Shown here: positions 34,951-46,200 of the stretch, piece after piece
Position numbering within the stretch: the stretch's first letter is position 1
How the letters are laid out: every line of letters begins with the position of its first letter
From: Colius striatus
Taxonomy: Eukaryota > Chordata > Aves > Coliiformes > Coliidae
Direction of reading: 5' to 3'
DNA length: 64,000 nt
Assembly (NCBI RefSeq): GCF_028858725.1
Contig: NC_084790.1
Location: forward strand, 4,284,001-4,348,000
Translations under genes and position numbers: made by a program
Notes under the pieces: generated by a model
Seen by the model: only the letters and a program-made list of their open reading frames with translations
The model's database searches: none
Told to the model about the DNA's origin: nothing

Positions 34951-35030
34951 AGAATACAATGGTAGGGGTTGGAAGGCACCTTTACAGATCTTCTAGTGCA
35001 ACCCCCCTGCTAAAGCAGGACCACCACATG
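34951..35030 (-). repeat. Short CR1 LINE 3' fragment
   Basis: 'catagaatacaatggtaggg' followed by 'gttggaaggcacctttacag' and 'aacccccctgctaaagcagg' is the reverse-complement CR1 3' end. Only about 80 bp is kept. Confidence 0.8.
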
Positions 35031-35991
35031 TAGTGGAAGAGGTTGTCTGTTAAATTCCAGGAAGCCCAACAGTGATGTTGCCGACGCCTGGAAGGAAAAA
35101 AGGTCTTTATGGCCAACAAGTGCTGCTCTAATGTTGAAGGGGAGAATCTGGGCTCAAATGTAACGCTGGCAGCACGTGTCAGGATCAATCCAAATGTGTC
35201 AGGATCAAGTCAAACGTGTCAGGGTCAACCCTCCTGTCCTATCTGTGTAACTCTGACTTGCAAGATGCCAGTTAATCTTGACAGTCCGGAGAGCCGAAGC
35301 GAGCACGTGGTGATGGAGACTATGACATAAAAAAGGAGTTTGATTTTTTTTTTTGCTTTTAATCATGTGGCTTCTCTAGCCCCCATCCTGAGGGGCTTTT
35401 TTGCCTTTGGATTCTGACAAAGCCAGCACTGGGGCTTGCTTTAAAGCAGACTGCACAACGCACAAGTGTATATCGACCTGTATATCTTATAGCTATCAAA
35501 CGGGCTGTGGCTGTCACTGTGCTCAGCCTGTTGCTCACCTGGTTAAAAGACGATGCAAACCACCACCACTGTGCCCTGGCAGTTTGTTGGCAACTGCTGA
35601 GCACGTCACTTGGGTGTCCAGGCAGAAAATGCCATCGTGTATCTGCTCCAATGGCCCCTCTCTGTGCTCAGCAGTTGGGAAAACACAGCACAGGGTTTAT
35701 CAGAGCCCAGCAGTTGGCTCTGCTCCTGTCAAAGTTGAGGGCTCACCCCCTCCCCCCAATTTTTGATACCACTGGGAGAAAAGCCCAATAAAAAAAAGAT
35801 ATTCTCTTAGTAATTAAAGGCCTACTTTCCACATACTTGAATTTACAGCACAGTTGGACTATTTTGAGGGACTAAAGGCACTTTAACTGTCCTTTTGATG
35901 CAATGTATTTACTATGGATTATCTGCATGGAATACAGTCTTAATATTAAAAAAAATTAATAAATCTTCCTTTTGGACTGCTTTGTTATCAA

Positions 35992-35997
35992 AATAAA
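35992..35997 (+). terminator. PLXDC1: Candidate distal polyadenylation signal of PLXDC1
   Basis: AATAAA within AAAATAAAACG, preceded by another AATAAA at 35,958 and ATTAAA at 35,945, followed by a G/T-rich stretch (ATTGGTCATGTTGTGTG) of the kind found downstream of cleavage sites. Confidence 0.45.
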
Positions 35998-36447
35998 ACG
36001 TGCAAAGGATTATTGGTCATGTTGTGTGAACTTCTAAGCCGGCTGGGAATTATCTTCAGCTTGCATTCTTTTAATTGACACTATAAGAATACAAGGATTT
36101 AGTTTCTTTTTAAAACCTCCTTTTCTGTCATAGTAATAACCCATCATTATCAGGAGGTGCTCCCAGGACATATCTAGGATGAAAGCTGTTGTAATTGAGG
36201 TTTGAAGTAAGACTACGATATTCTACTCATTTTATTCTGCCCAGCTTATTTAGATTTCTTTCTTTTTCTTCAAGCTTCTCAGCTTCAAGAAGTTTCCTGG
36301 GCACATTTGACTTTCTGATGGTGGTCAGGTTTAGTGTTTTGATCTCTGCATTACCAGCAAATTATTTCAAAAGGTCAATGATTTTGAAGGTCATTGTCCA
36401 GGACCTCTGGGTAGCACCTCCATGTTGGGGCTTCCATCAGTGTTTTG

Positions 36448-36917
36448 GGCCCTTCACTCACTGCCAGAGGGACACTGAGAGGCTGGAACGTGGCCAGAGC
36501 TGGGGAAGGGGCTGGAGCACAAGGGTGCTGGGAAGGGCCTGAGGGAATGGGGGTGTTGAGCCTGGAGAAGAGGAGCCTGAGGGGAGACAGGAGCACTCTC
36601 TGCAGCTCCCTGACAGGAGGCTTTGGCTGGGAGGGGTCAGGCTCTGCTTCCAAGCAGCACATGACAGAACAAGAGGAAACAGCATCAAGTTGCCCCAGGG
36701 TTGGTTTAGATTGGAGAAGTTTTCCCTGAGAGGGGTGTCAGCCCCTGTGCCAGGCTGCCCAGGGAGCTGGGGGAGTGCCCAGCCCTGGAGGGATCCCAAA
36801 GCCCTGGAGCTGAGCTGCTGAGGGTCATGGGTCAGTGGTGGGCTGGGCAGGGTGAGGGCAGGGCTGGGACTCCAGGAGCTTAAAAGACTTTTCCAACCAA
36901 AATGATTCTGTGATTCT
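36448..36917 (+). repeat. CR1 LINE fragment
   Basis: Sense copy. It has 'ctgggaagggcctgagggaa', 'tcccctgagaggggtgtcag'-type sequence and 'gctgcccagggagctggggg', and ends 'ccaaccaaaatgattctgtg'. It is the closest relative in the window to the fragment at 1477. Confidence 0.9.
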
Positions 36918-38872
36918 CCGAACAAATCAGCATGCTGCAGTAACTGAAAGGAGAGAATGAACTGTAAGAGAAGGCCTATCTTGCAATTAACTATGGCTAT
37001 TAATAGACTGATTCCGTGGGAGCTTTGATAGCGTTGCTTCCACACATCCTACACCCTGAGTACCTGATAAGGGCAGAGCCAGAAGAAGGACTGACCTATA
37101 ACCCTCTCCTTGCAAACCACTGTACCATGTAGAAGCTCTCAAGGCAGCACAGAAATTGGAGCAATTCAGTCCCACTTTACATCCCCTCCCAGGGGTGAGG
37201 ATGAGTCTCATTAGGGACATGCTGAGGCAGAAGGATGCTCACAGAGGCAGAAGAGAGTCATAGTGAAGAGCTGTGAGTCAGGAGGTGCAAATCTCCTGTG
37301 GTAAAACCTCTCCTGGTCTCTCAGCTGCTCGACTGTAAGATGTGAATAATAAGACACTCTGTTTTTTACTGTGGCTGTTTAAATTGTAAACTCTCCAGCC
37401 CAGGGCCCTTTCCTGGCATGTATGTCTGCTGTTCTTGGTCTCAGTTCTGCTCAAGGAGCTAAATGCATCATTTTATAAGCATAGCTTTGTCCCTGCTGCC
37501 CTTCTGTAGTGAACACCACCATTTTTTGACCAACTTTCAATGGCTACAACCACGTTGCAGTATTGGAAAAAGAACCAACAGACCAGCTGCTTCTCATTTT
37601 CCCTTTCACCTGCCAAAGCCCCTCACACCCTGCTCATAAAAACAGACACTAGTTAATTTAATATGATAAAAGAATTCCACTCTCTCAATGCCTTCTTCTG
37701 TTTTTCTAAGCAGAGGTGTAGAATATGCATAATTAGAATATATGGAGTCTATTTCTGTATGTCTATATACACACATATACACAAAAGAAAACACTCTATA
37801 ATACATAAATATGCAAAAATGTCACCTTTCCCCAACAGATAGTTCTCATACTAAACAACATCCCAGAAACAGGAAGGGGGGGGCGGTGGGTGGTAAAATA
37901 GCCGTGATGCAAATAACTGAGGGTTTATACCCTGGAAATGGGAGTGCAAGCTCAGGTACAACAGCATACTGAGCCATAATTAAGAGCACTGAAAGCAAGG
38001 AGGGAGCAGATTGCAACAAAGGGCCTGTGGGTGGTGGAATCAAATCTCAAATAGATGCCCTGCTCCTAACCTGCATTTGACAAGTGCTGTGGAATTAAGC
38101 CTTAGAACTGGGAACAAGGAATTGGAGCTCCTGAGGTCCTCGCCTGGTTATGTGTTAAATGCCCTTATGCCTTGGGCTGTCACACCTAGGAATGAAGGGT
38201 GGGAATCACTTCCTTTCTCACAAACAAATTGTACATTTGCTAACAGACAAGTGCTCAGGTGAAAGGTGTTCTCAAGGTGGAGTGGAATTACTTGCTAAGC
38301 TGACTGCCAGCATCACACACGTGTCTATCTCAGAGGCTGGTTTCTTTCCATCTCTTCCTCTCACTGAAAGAATTTAGAAATCATCTCAAGTCAGCTTTAG
38401 AGATGAGGAACAGGTGCTGCCATGCTCAGTCTGACTGGAACAGAGAAAGCTCACACTGGCTGGGGCTGATGGTGAGGAGGAAGCAGCATTCGCTTGAGGT
38501 GAGGCTCATACAGATCCTGGATGAAGTTTGAGGGAAGCCATGGAGCTGACTATCATTCTGTGATTTTGTTTTTCACTATTATCTTCATGAAACAATTGTA
38601 ATAGTTTGCACAAAACACATTTCTGGCCAATGGGTGTGAGAAACAGATTTTTTTGGTGCTGCATTCACCAAAGGGAAGCGTATTTTCCATCCCCCTTCTC
38701 CATCTGACACACCAGCTTTTTGCCTTAGCAAAATCCCCATCACTGGGGTCCATGCTGAGATAACTGTTGCCCAAAACATCCCTACAATCTGTGGCTGAAC
38801 CTGCTGGGATCTTGCCAGGCCAAAAAATTCAGCAAGGCATCTTCCACAAGGAATTTAGAGAGCAATTCTTTT

Positions 38873-39485
38873 CACAGGATCACAGAATCTAGTTCAGTCT
38901 CCCTGACCTTGCAGGACTATCTAGAGTAGATCACACAGGAACTTATCCAGCTGGGTTTGGAATGTCCCCAAAGAAGGAGACTCTATAACCTGTCTGGGCA
39001 GCCCCTTCCAGTGTTCCCTCACCCTCACAGTGAAGAAATTCTTCCCTGTACTTCTTTGGAACCTCTTGTGTTCCAGCTTGTACCCATTGCCCCTTCTCCT
39101 ACTGTTGGCCATCACCGAGAACAGCCTGGCTCCAGCCTCCTGATACCCACCCTTCAAGTATTTGTTAATGTTAATGAGGTCACCCTTCAGTCTCCTCCAA
39201 GCTGAAGAGCCCCAGCTCCCTCAGCCTTTCATCACAAGGGAGATGCTCTATTCCCTTCATCACCTTGGTGGCCCTGTGCTGAACCCTCTGTCCTTCTGGA
39301 ACTGAGGGGCTCAGCATTGGACACAATATTCCAGATGCAGCCTCACGATGGCAGAGCAGAGAGGGAGGAGAACCTCTCTCTGCCTACTGCCCACAGCCCT
39401 TCTAATCCACCCCAGGATGCCTTTGAACTTCTTGGCCATGAGGGCACTTTGCTGGCTCATGCTCATCCTGCTGCCCACCCTTTAT
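38873..39485 (-). repeat. CR1 LINE fragment, 3' part
   Basis: Antisense copy running from 'caggatcacagaatctag' through the ORF2 end ('ctcctccaagctgaagagcc', 'ggccatgagggcactttgct') to about 39,485. Diverged. Confidence 0.9.
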
Positions 39486-42400
39486 CACTCTGAATGATAA
39501 GATGACTGATGCACAAGCTACACTAAACTGGCAGCGACAATGCCACCGCATCTGTGGGTACTTCCCTGGCTCCCCAACCCCTGCAGAGGGACTTTCCATT
39601 GGCATCCTCATCTCCAAAGGCTTGAGTAATGTTTCTGCCACCACAAATTGCTATTCCAAGCTCCTCACTGCTCTCCCAAATGGCAAGTAGGGGAAGATGA
39701 GAAGGTGGCATCCCGTAGTGTGATAATTATCAGCAAAGCTCCCAAATAAAGGCTCTGCTCACAGGCTGGATCTAAGGCAGCAGCAAACACCTGCACATTT
39801 CCATTCACGAGAGGATCTCTGCAATAACCTTCATCTCCTCCCACAATTTTCTCAGCACAAAAGAATGAGGAAGAACCTGTGATCCCATTTCATATACCGA
39901 TTCCCCCCCCTACCAGAGGCTGGGGTTTATTTTTCTTATCTTTTCCTTTTTACGAGACAAACCCTGATTGTTTGGCTAGAAGGTGAGAGCAGGCAATTTC
40001 CCTTTTTCCATGAAAACTGAGCTAAATTTTGTTGATCCCCATCTCCATTTGAACCAAAAATATAAAAATTGACAGGTGGTTTTGTTTACTTTTTATAAAC
40101 CCTGACAAAATCTTCAGCATGTGCTGGCAGAATGCACCTAAAGTCCTTTTCCTCTGCACAAAATACACAGTGAATAAAATTCCGTGATTACTGTGATAAA
40201 GAAAAAGGAAAGCCTTTGGTGTTTGTTTCACTCTTTCTTTCTTTTTTTAAGTACTGAAAATAGTGGGTCTGATACTCTTTTAAGAATAATAGTGGGTTTC
40301 ATGCTCTGTGACTAGCTGCATGCAAGTATCTGCTGGCTTCCTGGTGCCTGAGGGTTATTTCTGTGGCTCCACTGCAGAAGGATTTTTAGCTCTGCCAGCC
40401 TACAGACCTACAGAATAAGAAGAAACCCCAGGGTGAGGTTTTTCTTAACTCCTTCACTCTTTCAGCTGACAGAGGTGGGGAGAACTGTCTAAAAAAAAAA
40501 AACACAATGAAGATTTATGAAACAGCTCCTGCTGTTGGTAAAGTGATGCCTGGAGGTGTCTGAGATCAGTAGAGATGCATGGGAATCTTCAAGAACCAGC
40601 TTGTGCTATGAGTATTGGCACTGGGAGCATGGGACTGCTCGACACACAGCAGCAAAGACAGAAGCCTGAGGCAATCATCAGGTTAATTTCTATGACATTT
40701 ATACTCTCCCTTGTTATGGCACTTTGGATATTTCCAAGCCTCTGTTGCAGGCCAGGTGATTTTCCCCTCCCCAGCCAGGACAGCCACCTTGGCTTCTGCT
40801 CTGCAACTCTTGATGAGAATTTGCATTTCTAGGTTTGCCTTGGTGTTTCTTCAAGGGAATAATAGGGCCTACCAATATGCTCAGCCTGAGAAAACGGGTA
40901 AGATGATAAAGCAAAGTGGTGTTGGCTGCAATAACTTCCTATCTGTTACGAAGCTTCCCATGGCTCAAACGGGTAATTATCTCCATGTTGTGCTGACAGG
41001 TTCCCATCTGTTTAGGGCTGAACATTGCATTCTAAAAAGAAGCAGAAAGGAAGAGGGCTAGTTACACTCTGATAGGTTTGCTCAGCTCTTTGGAGAACCA
41101 AAGGAACTTGATTTCAGATGATAATGAATTCTTAGTAATACTCTTCTTTTTTTGTGCTGGTCTCTATTTTCTCAGCAAAACGAGGAGATGGAGAAAAGGT
41201 GAAGGCTTTAAAAATAAAAGGAATATTTATAAAGAAGGAGCAGATTGGAAAACCTAGAAGACAAATCCCCAGCTAGGATGTGGCCCCTGCAGAGGATAAC
41301 TCTGATGCAAGGTAAACCTTTATGATGAAGGATGAACTACATACACAAACCTGGACCACCTTTGCATCCACCTCATCCACCCCTTTCCTTGCCTCTTTCA
41401 GTCTTACATTTGCTCCATCCAAATGTTCAGTGCTATCATTGGAGGCAGGAAGGAAAAGCAAGGACTCTGGATCCTGCCTCTGTGTCTTCCAAACCACCTT
41501 GAAGAAATCCCTCAGCTCTCTCTGCTTCAGCAGGTTTAGATAAGGCTTCTGTCTTCCACAGGGCACATTACACAACTCTGCAACGTAAGCCATGCAAAAC
41601 CTTTTGAGACCCTCGGTCAAAAGACAGGGTAGAAGAAGAGAGTTCTGCTAATTTGTCTCAGCTGTGATCTCTGTCCAAAACGAGGTGGAAGAGGCAAGGA
41701 GAAAATGGCAAGTCCTGGCATTAAATCCACACCTGTCCCACATTCCCCAAACCAAGACACTTATGATCCTAAAGGAACTGAGACACCTGCATGTATCCGA
41801 AGACTCTGTCACAGTTTTCTGCCATCCTAAGTTTCAACAGGATGCCACTTTGGTTTGGTATTGCAGTGAGGACATGGCTGATGCAGCATCACAGGACTGC
41901 AGTGAGGATCAGAGAAGCCAGGCCATGTACAAACCTCAGCCCTTCAGTGCATGGAATGCATTGAATAATTAACTTGTAACTGTTGTATTGGATCATTACT
42001 TTGCAACCACTTCCCTGTTTATCTGTTTGTTGTTAAATTTTCCATGGGTTTTTTTTCCTTCTCTTCTCCTTTTAGTTCCTCCAGCTGTGTCTCACCCATA
42101 TCCCTACACAGCTCCACAAGCAAAATTACAGGAAAAATCAGCTTTTGCATTGTAAAAATTCCCATCAGCTCCTCAGCACATCAAACCGTTTCTAAAGGCT
42201 GAGCCAGGCTGTTGGACCTACACATTCCTGCCTCTTCTTTGCTCTCTGCCATTCACCAGCCTTTCCACCCTCTTAAACAGAAATGCCAGCTGGGGAGGGC
42301 TTGGTGATTTTATCCTGAGAAGTCATTAAGAAGGATGACACAAAGCAGGGCCTTAATTCTCTCCATCTCCTTGCACAACGCATCGCAGAGCCTGTGCTGG

Positions 42401-43020
42401 GTGACTCAACCATCCCCAGTAATTTACACTTTCAGTGTTTTGTAACTGGCCTTAAACTGCTTCCTCCAAGGAGAAATGAAAAGCTGCACCTAAGCTCCTT
42501 AAGAACATTTCAGAGCTTCAGTGAAACCTCAGGAGAGAACAAATATTTGGCAAACGAGGGGAAATTTTATTTAAACAGAGTAAATACCAAAGAAATTTGA
42601 CTGCCCCAGGACTGCACATGAAGTGACACTGGAAGCAGTCTGTCTTTCTTGGAAGCATTATGTCTTTCTTCCGTGGTTTATGATTATGTTTATTTCCATT
42701 TTGTCATGCCTGTAGTGCACTAGATGCCGTTTTTATTAGTGATGGTCCTAGTGGTGCCATTTTTTCCAGTGTTCTCTGCTGATTCCCACTGCTTTTGATG
42801 TTTGCTTTGAATGCCCTAGCTCAAGAACTCCAGCATGCTGCCTCTTCCTCAACAGCTTTCTGGTTATTTACACCCAGCTTTTGCAGCAGGAGGGGATATC
42901 TGAAGACAAAAAGAGCACATATTCTAAAACAAAGGTAAAAAGAACACAAAAGGCCAAGTTGGGGAGGCTGAATGCACCAGCTTGGTACACTCCTCCTGCT
43001 CTCAGGGTTGAAAATGAGAA

Positions 43021-43041
43021 GGTTTGGTTTGGTTTGGTTTG
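43021..43041 (+). repeat. Short (GGTTT)n microsatellite
   Basis: Four perfect GGTTT units. Confidence 0.9.
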
Positions 43042-45295
43042 AGCAGGACTGAAGGGGAAGAGATGCCATCCTCTCCTGGCACAAACAGATGCCATTTGTC
43101 CAGGCACGACTGACTGTGGAGCCCTTTCCCCACCTTGCTTTTCTGTGAAGACAGGCACACTTATTTCCTCTTTGCACACAGCTCTATGCTTACACAGAGC
43201 TGCTGCTCCTACTGCAGGGCTCTCCCATGTTGTTCCCCTGAAAATCACACGGCCTTTGTAGAGGGATTTAATGCCATGCTTAAACACAGCTTCAGCACAT
43301 TTATGGCTCCTTTCTCACTTCCTTCAGATTTTGGATACCTAATGTGCTTGGACTCTTCAGAAAAATCTCACTAGGGGCTGTCTGCTGTCCAAACCCTCAC
43401 TCAGTGTTTGAAGAGCTGACTCCATCACTCCTGCTCTCATCATTGAAATCTTCCTGTCACTGACAGCAGCAGAGCACTGGAGACACAACCAGTATTTTTA
43501 CCAGAGTTGCATAACGTTGCTCACGCGTTCGGTGTAGGCAGGGCAAAGATAAATTAGGTACACGAGACAAGGCACTCATCCATAGAATAAGCAGTCAGCA
43601 CTGTAGCAGAACCATCGCCATAGCTTATAATAACTCAATTCTACCCTTTTTTCTTTAAACTTATGAGCTTTCATCCTGTCATCTCAAAACAGTTTACAAA
43701 CACTGACTAGATTAGGGAGCCTCAAACGAGAAAAGCAAACCAACGTGTGACTCGTTCAGCCACTCAAAGCAAACACACAAGATAACACTTTTACCACACG
43801 ATGCAACTAAGTTGCAGAACCAATCATTAGGAAGCTGGACGTCCAGCACTGCACACTTAACATGGGAGCCTGGATGCAGCTTCAGGCTCAGGAAAGCCTT
43901 AAACCACTGTCAGGCTCCAGAAAGCTGTGCCAGATGGACACTCCACAGACACACCATTGTATGATAATCTTTCCCCAAGCAGTGGTATCTGGTAAGGACC
44001 CAAACCGTTAACGATGGTGTAAATGAACAAGTGTGGCAGTCTGAAATCTTTTATCATAGCATTCCTGCGATGCAGCTCTTGTGGTGGAAGCAGAGGTGCA
44101 AACCAGCAGAATGGCAGTGGGGACAAGGAGAAGATACCTCAGCATCTGCAACAGAACTACTGAAGGATTTACAGAGGCAGGATGCAATCACAGGAGAGAG
44201 ATCCAGTCAAGCACTGCCAGTTATCTCCCAGATGGGAAAACAAACAGGGACAATGAAGGTTTTTAGGCTCTGTGTCTCCGGTGCTGCTCAGCTTCACAGT
44301 CAGACTATGCAGAAACGCTGTGCGTTGATTTTTTGCACTGTGTGCACCTTTTGTGCATGCTTGTCTAATTTACCTTCTCAGCAAAAACACTGCAGTCATC
44401 GCAGTCACATGGTCATGGCATTCCCACCTTCACTGCCACTAATTTAAGCAGCAGTTATGGGGTGATGCCATATTGTTATATTTGGCTTTTTGCTTTGCTT
44501 CTATTTCCGTGTCGCTGAGGAAAGCGCTTCCTTTCATAAAGTTCTAGAAAAGAACAAAACCAAACCAAACAACTGTCTTGGAGGGGAGAAAATCCTACTG
44601 GGGAAAAAAAAATCCTTTAAACCAGCTGCAGCCCTCTGCTGCCATCGTATGGGAAAGACCTTCGGAGCAGCGAGCAAACCTCCCCCCCACCCCGAGAGGT
44701 CCAGTTGCTATCCCCAAGAGAGCTACTTAATTTATAGTCAGCTACTTAGGAAGTGGAATTTACAAAATGAAATGGTTGTTTTAAAAAAATCCAAACGGTT
44801 AGTTTGTGAGTATGAACCGTTTACTGCTCTGACAAAGAGCAGCAGCTCGCTGGGGTTTTCTCTGAGATGGCAGCACCACAGAGCAATGGTGTTTCACAGT
44901 ATAATGCAATAGCACGTAACAGCCTCCACTAACGATGCTTGGGGCTGGTATCGTGCCATATCTTTGTTTTACACCACTACAGCTTTGCTCCAAGACACAG
45001 GTTGTGCCAGGCTGACTTAGTGTTGTGATAACTTTCTGCTTCAGAGTAATTAATTTATACACAGGCTCTATGTTCTTGTGTAAGCTTGTCCCACAGCATC
45101 ATGCTGCAAGAGTCACATAGAACTTCTGCCCTGCAGTTAGCAAACACCAAGGCCTGGCACCATCGCTTGGGGTCATGCTTTTTCCTCAGCAGACTGAAGA
45201 TGAGGTTTGGTGGGCTCAGTCTTGGACAGAAACAACTTTGCAGGGCCTGGGGGTTGTGCTACAAGGCAGGACAGTGGTGTGTTGAGATTTACAAT

Positions 45296-45755
45296 TGCAG
45301 AATCGTTTGGGTTGGAAAGCACCTTTAAGATCAGAAAGTCTAGAAAAGAGGAGACTGAGAGGGGATCTTATTAATATTGACAAATATCTAAATGGTGGAT
45401 GTCAGGAGGTTGGGGCATCCCTTTTTTCGATGGTATTAAACAACAGGACAAGGGGTGATGGGATGAAGCTGGAACACAAAAAGTTCCATTTAAACATAAG
45501 ATTTCACTGTAAGGGTGAGGGAGCCCTGGCACAGGCTGCCCAGGGAGGGTGTGGAGGCTCCTTCCTTAGAGGTCTTCAAGACCCTCCTGGACATGTTCAT
45601 GTGTGACCTGATCTAGTTGGGACTTGCTTCTACAAGGGGCGTTGGACTAGATGATCTGTAAAGGTCCCTTCCAACCCCCACCATTCTATGACCATCGAGT
45701 CCAACCACTGACCTAATGCTGCCGAGCCCAGCGCTAAACCACGTCCACTGAACCA
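45296..45755 (-). repeat. Older CR1 LINE 3' end, split by a younger CR1
   Basis: The left piece (45,296–45,333: 'gcagaatcgtttgggttgga' to 'acctttaagatca') and right piece (45,694–45,755: 'atcgagtccaaccactgacc' to 'gctaaaccacgtcc') join into the standard antisense CR1 3' end once the 360 bp between them is removed. Confidence 0.88.
45334..45693 (+). repeat. Younger CR1 LINE fragment inserted into the older copy
   Basis: Sense copy running from 'gaaagtctagaaaagaggag' through ORF2-end traces ([17 protein letters not shown]) to 'tcccttccaacccccaccat' and 'tctatga'. It sits in opposite orientation to its host element. Confidence 0.88.
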
Positions 45756-45835
45756 TTTGGTCGTGGCAGAAGCCTACAGAGACCTACGGCTCCATAGGTG
45801 TCATGAGGGGGGCAGGGCCGCACCGCGCTGGCGAC

Positions 45836-45846
45836 GGGCGGGAACG
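45836..45846 (+). promoter_or_regulatory. E2F-like site GGGCGGGAACG, copy 1
   Basis: Contains GGCGGGAA, the reverse complement of the E2F core TTCCCGCC. It is followed directly by CGCGTCACGC. Confidence 0.5.
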
Positions 45847-45910
45847 CGCGTCACGCACCGGGGTTGGGGGGGGGGGGAGGGGCTGGTTCGTGAGGGAGGC
45901 GGAGAGAAAA

Positions 45911-45921
45911 GGGCGGGAACG
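45911..45921 (+). promoter_or_regulatory. E2F-like site GGGCGGGAACG, copy 2
   Basis: Exact 11-base repeat of copy 1, same orientation, 75 bp downstream, followed by TCGCGCG. Confidence 0.5.
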
Positions 45922-46200
45922 TCGCGCGCAAGCCGTTCACCGCCCCCCTCCCCTCACACCCCTCACCGGGGCAGCGGGCGGAAAGGTGGGAATATAAACT
46001 ATTACACTCCCCCCCCCAAGGAAAAAAGAGCGTAAAACCCCGAAATTAGTCATAATCCTGGTGAAAAGCTGCCGGAATAAACCACTTCTGCCGTCCGTAG
46101 GAATTTCTTCCCTCCCACTCACCCGTGACGGCCATTAACCTTCCCCCCCCCGCCCCTTCCCCCCGCGACAGCCGCCGCCCTGGAGCTGGTGGGTGGTTTG

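Larger units (their letters stand above)
32160..36015 (+). other. PLXDC1: Putative long 3' UTR and 3' flank of PLXDC1
   Basis: A/T-richer sequence after the TGA at 32,157–32,159 with several AATAAA-like hexamers and a strong cluster at 35,945–35,997. No other gene similarity is seen. A short antisense CR1 piece interrupts it at 34,951. That the transcript runs this far is inference. Confidence 0.45.
36918..45290. other. Gene-poor spacer between PLXDC1 and FBXO47
   Basis: About 8.4 kb of average-composition sequence. I recognise one CR1 copy (38,873–39,485) and a short (GGTTT) run at 43,021–43,041. Open frames, including a 115-codon one on the - strand at 41,273–41,620, show no family similarity or splice context. 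No RNA gene was recognised. Confidence 0.5.
45780..46200 (+). promoter_or_regulatory. FBXO47: CpG island, probable FBXO47 promoter
   Basis: After tens of kilobases with few CG dinucleotides, CGs become dense here (for example GGAACGCGCGTCACGCACCG and ACGTCGCGCGCAAGCCG). It is the only clear CpG island upstream of FBXO47 after PLXDC1, 3.5 kb before its first coding exon. A non-coding first exon spliced to the acceptor at 49,663 would link the two; this is inference. Confidence 0.55.

Noticed and set aside
41273-41620. A 115-codon - strand open frame in the spacer
   Set aside because: Composition looks protein-like but no family is recognised and no promoter, splice or polyadenylation context supports it; a homology search would be needed.
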